DNA of 64,000 bases from Liquidambar formosana. Taxonomy: Eukaryota > Streptophyta > Magnoliopsida > Saxifragales > Altingiaceae. The position numbers were made by a program, and so were the translations under genes. The notes under the pieces are model-generated. The model was not told the DNA's origin, made no database searches, and was given only the letters and a program-made list of their open reading frames with translations. The stretch is from the NCBI GenBank assembly GCA_039720395.1, contig CM077826.1, positions 25,314,430 through 25,378,429 on the forward strand, given 5' to 3'. Positions 39,698-47,033 of this stretch are shown in pieces (position 1 is the stretch's first letter; each line of letters starts with the position of its first letter).

Positions 39698-42600
39698 CAA
39701 AATACAATTCTTGGATTTGGGTCAGTAGTCTAGTTTTAGTTAAAGAGTTGTATGCCAAAAACAAGATTTGAATTAAGGGCTGCCAAATTGAATTCTCACA
39801 CCCAATTCCTTGAACCATATGCACTTTAAAGAAATTTATATCACAACCTACAGAATTGTAAACCTATTTTAGCTCATACACAAAATTCACAAGTGGAAGT
39901 CAAAATACCATTGGGATTCTAGGACTACATAAAAATATCATGAGAATTTTAAATACCTTCTGGATTACACGACAACCATACATTTGCAGACTTAAAGGCA
40001 AAATCTGTCCAGCAAGTTGATCTGCAAGTTCCTTCCTCTGCTCTGGACTTCCATGTTCAAAAAACTGTCTTAACAAATCCAGGGTTGAACAGTTAATAAT
40101 ATCCATTTAATAGGTGTTCACAAGTCCTGCAAGAGAATATATACAAACACAAATATAAATTCAATGCATAGAAATTTTACAAGCATACCTTTTGAATAAC
40201 ATAATTCCCAAATACATCAATCATCAACTTTGAAGCATGAGGCAAAATTTCTTTGAAAACGGACGCCTTCTCTTCAAAACTACAATTTTCCAACTTCTGC
40301 TGAATAAACCGACTTCCATGTTGATCAATGCTGAGGTTAAACATGCACAAAAAATTATTTCTCCGTATTGGAGATGATACAATAATCACACTATATAGAT
40401 GTAAGGAAAACAATCTTAGTATAGAACACTGCCTGAATTCAGTAATACGCCCTGCGATATCGGACAGTTCAAATTTCCGGGCATTGCTGGATTTAATTTC
40501 TTCAAGAAAAGAAAGCTTTTTTGGGTCATCAAAGTTACCAGCTCCTCTCTGTCCTTGCCATGCAGAATATACTCCTGCATTTCTAACCGAACCTTGAGAA
40601 ATCCTCATTTCATTTCTCCGTCCTGGATGATTTGTCCCACCCACTGGAGATCCTGGCATTACTGGACTAACAAGAGGTGAGGCTGGAAACTGTGGCATGA
40701 AACCCATGCTTGAGGGGCTTCCATAATAGCTACTACTAGTGATTCCTCCTTTCAGTGGAGTTGGAATGCTCAGACTTCCATTTGTTGGAATCTGGAGTTT
40801 CTGATTATCCATATAAGCTGCGACAGTTGACTCTTTCTGTGGAACAAAAGAATCGACTTGGCCCCCAATAACACCTCTTGATGCTAACCGACCATACTGA
40901 CCTGAAGCACCATATGAACCCTCAAAAGGATCCTGAAAGTATTGCATATGAACAGGTTCCACAAAAGGGGGTTGCAGAATTAATCCATGCTGTCCATGAA
41001 ACTTGTTTAGCTGTTGCATATCACTTACATGTGGAACGCTTTCCCCTGTTGAAACACCAGCAGTTCGAACGGTAAAGCTTGGACCAGAAGTAGCATCAAA
41101 ATGCATAGGAATAGCACCATGGGCAGCATATCCAGCTATATATGGAGGATAAAGAGCAGAACTCAGAGCATATCCGCCTACACTGTATTGTGGAGCAAAT
41201 AATCCAGACGGTTGAAAATTAGGGTAAAATGGACTTCCTGAGGTCATATAGGATGCCGTGGGCGCATACATGGGAGGTGTGAATCCAGGTGAATGCAGCG
41301 CTGGCTGTACCTCAACTGCAGAGAATTTGTTGTGGCCATAGGAAACTTTTTCCACACCACTGTATGAGCTGCTCAATCCTTGAGAAATCACTTGAGCCTG
41401 GACTCCCTGAACTGGATTTGTAGTGCCTCGTTTTGGACCTGGATGCTGCTCCATATTTTTTTCATAAGAGTGTTGATGTTCTTGTTTTTTTCTGTTATTT
41501 TCTGCAACTAGAAGGTCAGAAACATTCATTCCTCTTGGCCTAGTCTCCATCGTGTTACTATCCGCACCAAGCTGCACCACTAATAAATACATCATCCTCC
41601 AAATCAGCACCTTTCTTGCTTGATTCATCTGTTTGAGGGGGTGGTGGGTTCCCTGTCCCATCAGAATATGGTAGCCTTGAAAAGGTGGTAGCTGAAGGAT
41701 CATTATCAGATACTAACCCAATAGGTTGTGCATCCAGAGTATATGTACCTGTACAATCATCAACGGAGCCTGAATTTGATTCCGGTAATCTTGAAATGTT
41801 GGTAGAAGGATCATTCAATGACATGGCACGGAGTTCATGGTCAACTGGTTCTTCATTGGTCACATGGCTTGAGGAACGAGACTGATTATAAACAGGAGAT
41901 GGGGTGCGGGGGAAGTCCTCCTATGAATTCACCAAGAAAGCAGAACAAATAATGCAAATAGCCAGAAAAGAAAACAAAGGGCCTCATATGCTTATGCACA
42001 AAGCAATACTACAAAGCAAGCAATAGTTTGTCATCTTCGGATCTTGTAAAGTAGTCATTAGGCATCATATCTAGCAAGTAAAAGTTACAGATGGCTTTAA
42101 ATCACACTTTTCAGGTGGGGGGGGGGGGGGGGGGGGAGAGAAATTCACCTCTTTGGATGGTATATTCCGCAGAACAGTAATTAGTCCCTATTTGGATTGT
42201 GGAATTGGGGGCATAATTGGGATGTGGAATTGGAACTAAAGCTGATCATTGTTATTGTTGTTCTTGGGCCCGTTCTGTTTGTGAGCCCATTGTTGTTGTC
42301 CTTGTGATCAGGCTCATTCCTGTCATATTAGGCCTACACGTGATGGGGAGTGTTGGGAAATCCCACATCCCACATCATATAAATATTAAGTTTGATAAGG
42401 CTTCATATACTTGTTTGGGCCCTCCACCTAACAGCTAAGGCTTTTATGTTGGAACTTAACACTCCTATTTTTAGAATTTTCATAAAATGGTGTTGGCACA
42501 TTTTAATAAACCCATTAAAGATGTTTGTTCTGACAATGGAGGTGAAAAAATATACAATGGTCTTGAGTCTTACTTTCATGATCATGGGACAGTTCATCAA

Positions 42601-45600
42601 ACTACTTGTACTAACACTCCTCAGCAGAAGGGCATCGTTGAGCGAATCACCATCTTCTACAGGTGTCAAGGGCCATACTCTTTTCCATGAATGTTCCCAA
42701 CATGTACTAGGGTATGCCCTCCTTACTATGGCTTGCCTTATAAATTGACGGCCTTTTTGCATTCTAAATTTTAAGGGTCATGTTAAATAATTTTAAGGCC
42801 TTTTTGTATAGGTGAATTTTAACTCATTCTTCATTGGAATATGTCATTTTTCTTGGGTCTTTAGCTATGTTTGTTTTGTTCATGTCTATGGCCAGATCAG
42901 AAGTAAATTGGATCCTCTAGCCCTTCAGTGCATTCTCCTAAGCTACAAATCCTACTCAAAATGGTTATAAGTGTTACCACCCTCCATCAAGGAAAATGTT
43001 TGCTTCCATGGATGTGATATTCTTTGAGTCCACGCCATATTTTAATCCTCCCAATACTTTTCTTTAAGGGGAGAATGGGGGTGAAGGAAAATTCTCTATG
43101 ATGCTTCAAATAGTCGTCCTTCCTACTCTTGCCACTTGCTGGAAGTAAAAACAAAGAAGGCCTCCTCCTTTGAAGCATCTCATTGGTATTAATTCTCTTA
43201 TGAACCACAGACCAGGCAAAAAATCTAACTTTGAGAGGCACATTCGACTTCCAAATCAAAGCAAAGGGGATAAAGTAAGGAAAATAAGGACATTCAATCA
43301 ACTTCTCAAAAAAAGACTTGCAAGAAAAAATGCCTGAAGAATTAGCAAGCCAGATCCTCCTATCAGGGATAAACTCTCTCAAGGAAATGCCTTCTAAACG
43401 ACCTAGTAGAGACACCAACTCACAACATTCCCTATCATTGAGATCTCGGAAAATTTGAAATCCCAACTAAGAGAAGGGGAGAAAGGTGAAACCAAAGAAG
43501 AAATAGATGCATTATGTGCCAAGGATAATCTATATAGACGGGGAAAGGAGAGACAAAAAGAAGTTTCCCCAGACCAAATATCCTCCCAAAACCGGACCAA
43601 TCCCCCATTACCCACAAATAAGGAAGTGAAAACCACATAGCCCTCCCACCCTTGAGAAATAAATTTCCAAGGGCATCTAGCCGAAGTCCTAGAATTTGCC
43701 AAAGCAACCCAAACATTGTCCTGCAATCCATACTTTTAATAACAGAATGCCATAAAGAATCACTCTTTCGGGGAAATCGCCAAAACCATTTAGCTGTCAA
43801 AGCAACATTCCTCTTCTGAATATTCCCCAAAGCTAAGCCTCCTTGCTTTCTAAGTCTAGACACAACATCCCAACTAACAAAGTGGTCTCTCCTACTCTCT
43901 CCACTGCCCTCCCACAAAAAATTCCTCATAAACTTTTCTAATACATGGGCCACTTTAGATGGAATTCTAAAATAGACAAATAATAAGTGGGCATACTTGA
44001 CAATACCGACTAAATCAGAACCAACCTCCCACCTGTAGACAATAAGGCTTTCTTCCATCCATCCAACCTTTTCCTGACCCTATCAATCACAGGGCTCCCA
44101 AAAGACTCAGAAAAAGGATTCCCACCCAAACAAAGACCTAAATAAGTCTAAGGCCAACCTCCCACAAAACAGCCTAACTGACTAGCTAACCTCTGAATTT
44201 TATCCTCAGCACAATTAATCCCCACAATGGTACTCTTGCTCATATTAACCTTAAGCCCAAAAAATAACTCAAAAACCTGTAAAATCAACTGAACATTCAA
44301 AAGTTTATGCTCATCCCCAGAAGAAAAAATCAGAGTGTCATCTGCAAACTGCAAATGAGACACAGACACCCTATCTCTGCCCACCCTAAAGCCCTCAATC
44401 AAGCCACCCTCCTTAGCCTTGTCTATCAACCCCCCCTAAACATCTGCCACCAAAGTAAACAAAAAAGGAGATAAAGGATCTCCCTTTCTCAACTCCCTTG
44501 AGGCCTTAAATAAATTACCTGGCTTACCATTGACTACCACTGAAAAATTAGTGGAAGACATGCAACCAGCTATCCACTTTCTCCATCTCAATCCAAAACC
44601 TTTTCTTTCCAACACAAAATCCAAAAAATCCCAATCCACATGATCATAAGCCTTTTCAAAATCAATCTTAAATAACATACCCTCTTTATTGTCCCCCCCT
44701 ATATTCCTCCACAACTTCATTGGCTATCAAAGCCAAATCTAATATCTGATGACCTTCCACAAAGGCCCCTGAACTTGTGAAATGGTCTCACCCAATACAT
44801 CCCTTAATCTCGAAGCTAAAACCTTTGCCAAGATCTTATACAAAGATGAAACTAGACTAATAGGCCTAAATCCTTAATCTTCAAAGAATCATGTTTTTTA
44901 GGAATCAAACAGATAAAAGTAGAATTAGTGCAAGAATTAACCACCCCACTATCAAAGATTTCAACAAAAACCTTCAAAAGATCCCCCTTAACAATGTCCC
45001 AACAATCCTGAAAGACAACCATAGTGAACCCATCAGGACCGGAGCCTTATCTCTACCACAATTAAAAACAGCCAACCTAATCTCTTCCAAATCAAAAGGT
45101 CTTTCCAGTCTATCAGCACTCAAATCAGAAATAGGTGACCAAACCAATCCTTCTAATATAGGCCTATCCCTACCCCAAGAGTTGTACAGGGAAGAAAAAA
45201 ATTGAAATATCTCATCAACAATCCTTGCTTCACTTTCAACCATCGACTCATTCTCCAATTCTAACTTACTAATCAATTTCCTCTTCCAACTCCAATTAGC
45301 CATCCTATGGAAAAATCTGGTATTGTTGTCACCCTCCTTCAACCATTTCACCTTAGCCTTTTGGCACCAAGAAGTTTCCTCCTTAAAGACTACTTCTTCC
45401 AATCTTTCTTTTAACTCCTTTCTTTCCAATCTTAACTAATTACATAAAACACCCTCAACCTCTAATTTATCTAACTCCTCAATCCTTTTAGAGATAGAAT
45501 TTTTCAAGAAGCTCAAATCACCAAACACTTCCTTATTCCACACTTTAACCTTCTCTTTTACCAATTTCAACTTCCTCATGAATTTAAAACCCTCCCAACC

Positions 45601-47002
45601 ATGAATCCTACTACTACCCCACCACTCCTCAAAAGACTTTCGAAACAGATGATGATCCAGTCACATATTCTCAAATCTAAAACGGGGAAAGACCCCAAGA
45701 AAACAGCTTGGAATCTAGTTGAATAGTACAGTGATCTGAAATAATCCTTGGAAGAGACAACTGCCTAACATGAGGGAAAACTTCCTCCCAACTTGCTGAA
45801 AAAAGGATTAGCTATCAAGATGCACTTAGTAATAAAAAATGGAAGGAAACGAGGAATGAAGACATGAAAGCTCTTTAGAAAAATAGCACTTGGAAATTAG
45901 TTAAATTACCTGGCAGCAAGAGGACAATGGGGTGCAAGTGGTATTCACTGTAAAACATAAGGCAGATGATTCAGCGGAGAGATATAAGGCAAGATTGGTG
46001 GCTAAAAGGCTAAACATAGACCTATAGGATTAGCTATCAAGAGACATTCGCTCCGCTTGCAAAGATAAATTCCATTCGAGTTCTGTTATGCTTAGCTGCT
46101 AACATTGATTGGCCACTTCACCAACTGGATATGAAGAATGCTTTCCTCCGTGGAGACTTAGAAGAATAAGTGTATTTGGATGTCCCACTGGGATTTGCTA
46201 ATTCCTCTACTAGTGGAAAGGTATGTAAATTGAAAAAGGCATTGTATGAGTTGAACTGGTCTCCTAGAGCATGGTTCAAGAGGTTCACCCAAACTATGCT
46301 AAGACATGTCTATAAGCATAGTCAAGGTGATCATACCTTGTTTATCTAACATTCATCTCAGGCAAAGTGACTACGCTCAATATGTATGTCGATGACATTG
46401 TGATAAGTGGGGTGATATAGAGGAGATGAAGAGATTGAAGACCCATCTTCTAGAGAATTTGAAATAAAGGATCTAGGAAATTTAAAATAATTTATGGGAA
46501 TCAAGGTCGCTATATCCCGAAAAGGCATTTCTACTTCTCAAAGGAAATATGTTCTTGACCTGCTTGGTGAATGGAAAGCCAATGACACTCCACTAAAGCA
46601 AAATCATAAGCTGGAAAAGATATAGTGAGGGAGCCTTAGTAAATAAAGGAAGCTATCAATGGTTGGTTGAGAAGTTGATCCCTCTCTCAAACTCGGCAAA
46701 ACATAGCATATGCTTAGGAATGGCAATGGAGCCTCAGTGTGGGTCAGCACTATACCATCCCTCACTTGACATTAAAAAACCCATACCCAACCCACCCCAA
46801 AACTTGACGAGGCAAGTAAATCTTGAACCATCCCCAACCCTGTTAATTGCTTGGCATAATCATACCGGCCTCACCCAAGCAACTTTTTTTTTCTTTCACT
46901 CAATTTTTTTTGCTATTTTCCAATTGTTATTATATATATACATACACAAATTTTTTTTGCCAAATTGCCCGAATGAGAGATGTAGGATAGGGTTTGCTTA
47001 AG

Positions 47003-47033
<31 letters not shown>

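Larger units (their letters stand above)
31267..39956 (-). other. Pumilio intron 5 (8.7 kb), transposon-rich
   Basis: Donor CAGAAG|GTATTT, acceptor TTATTTTAG. Unassigned stretches: 31267-32789 (AT-rich, no domain recognised), 34171-34379, 36094-36600, 36874-37573 (GGT-rich low complexity at 37135-37530) and 39690-39956. Confidence 0.9.

Noticed and set aside
41745..41760. Strong donor-like TGTACAG|GTACAT inside Pumilio exon 2, which could open an intron removing the frameshift
   Set aside because: The sequence after it ([11 protein letters not shown]) looks like conserved Pumilio coding, and no matching acceptor in the right frame was seen before 41570.
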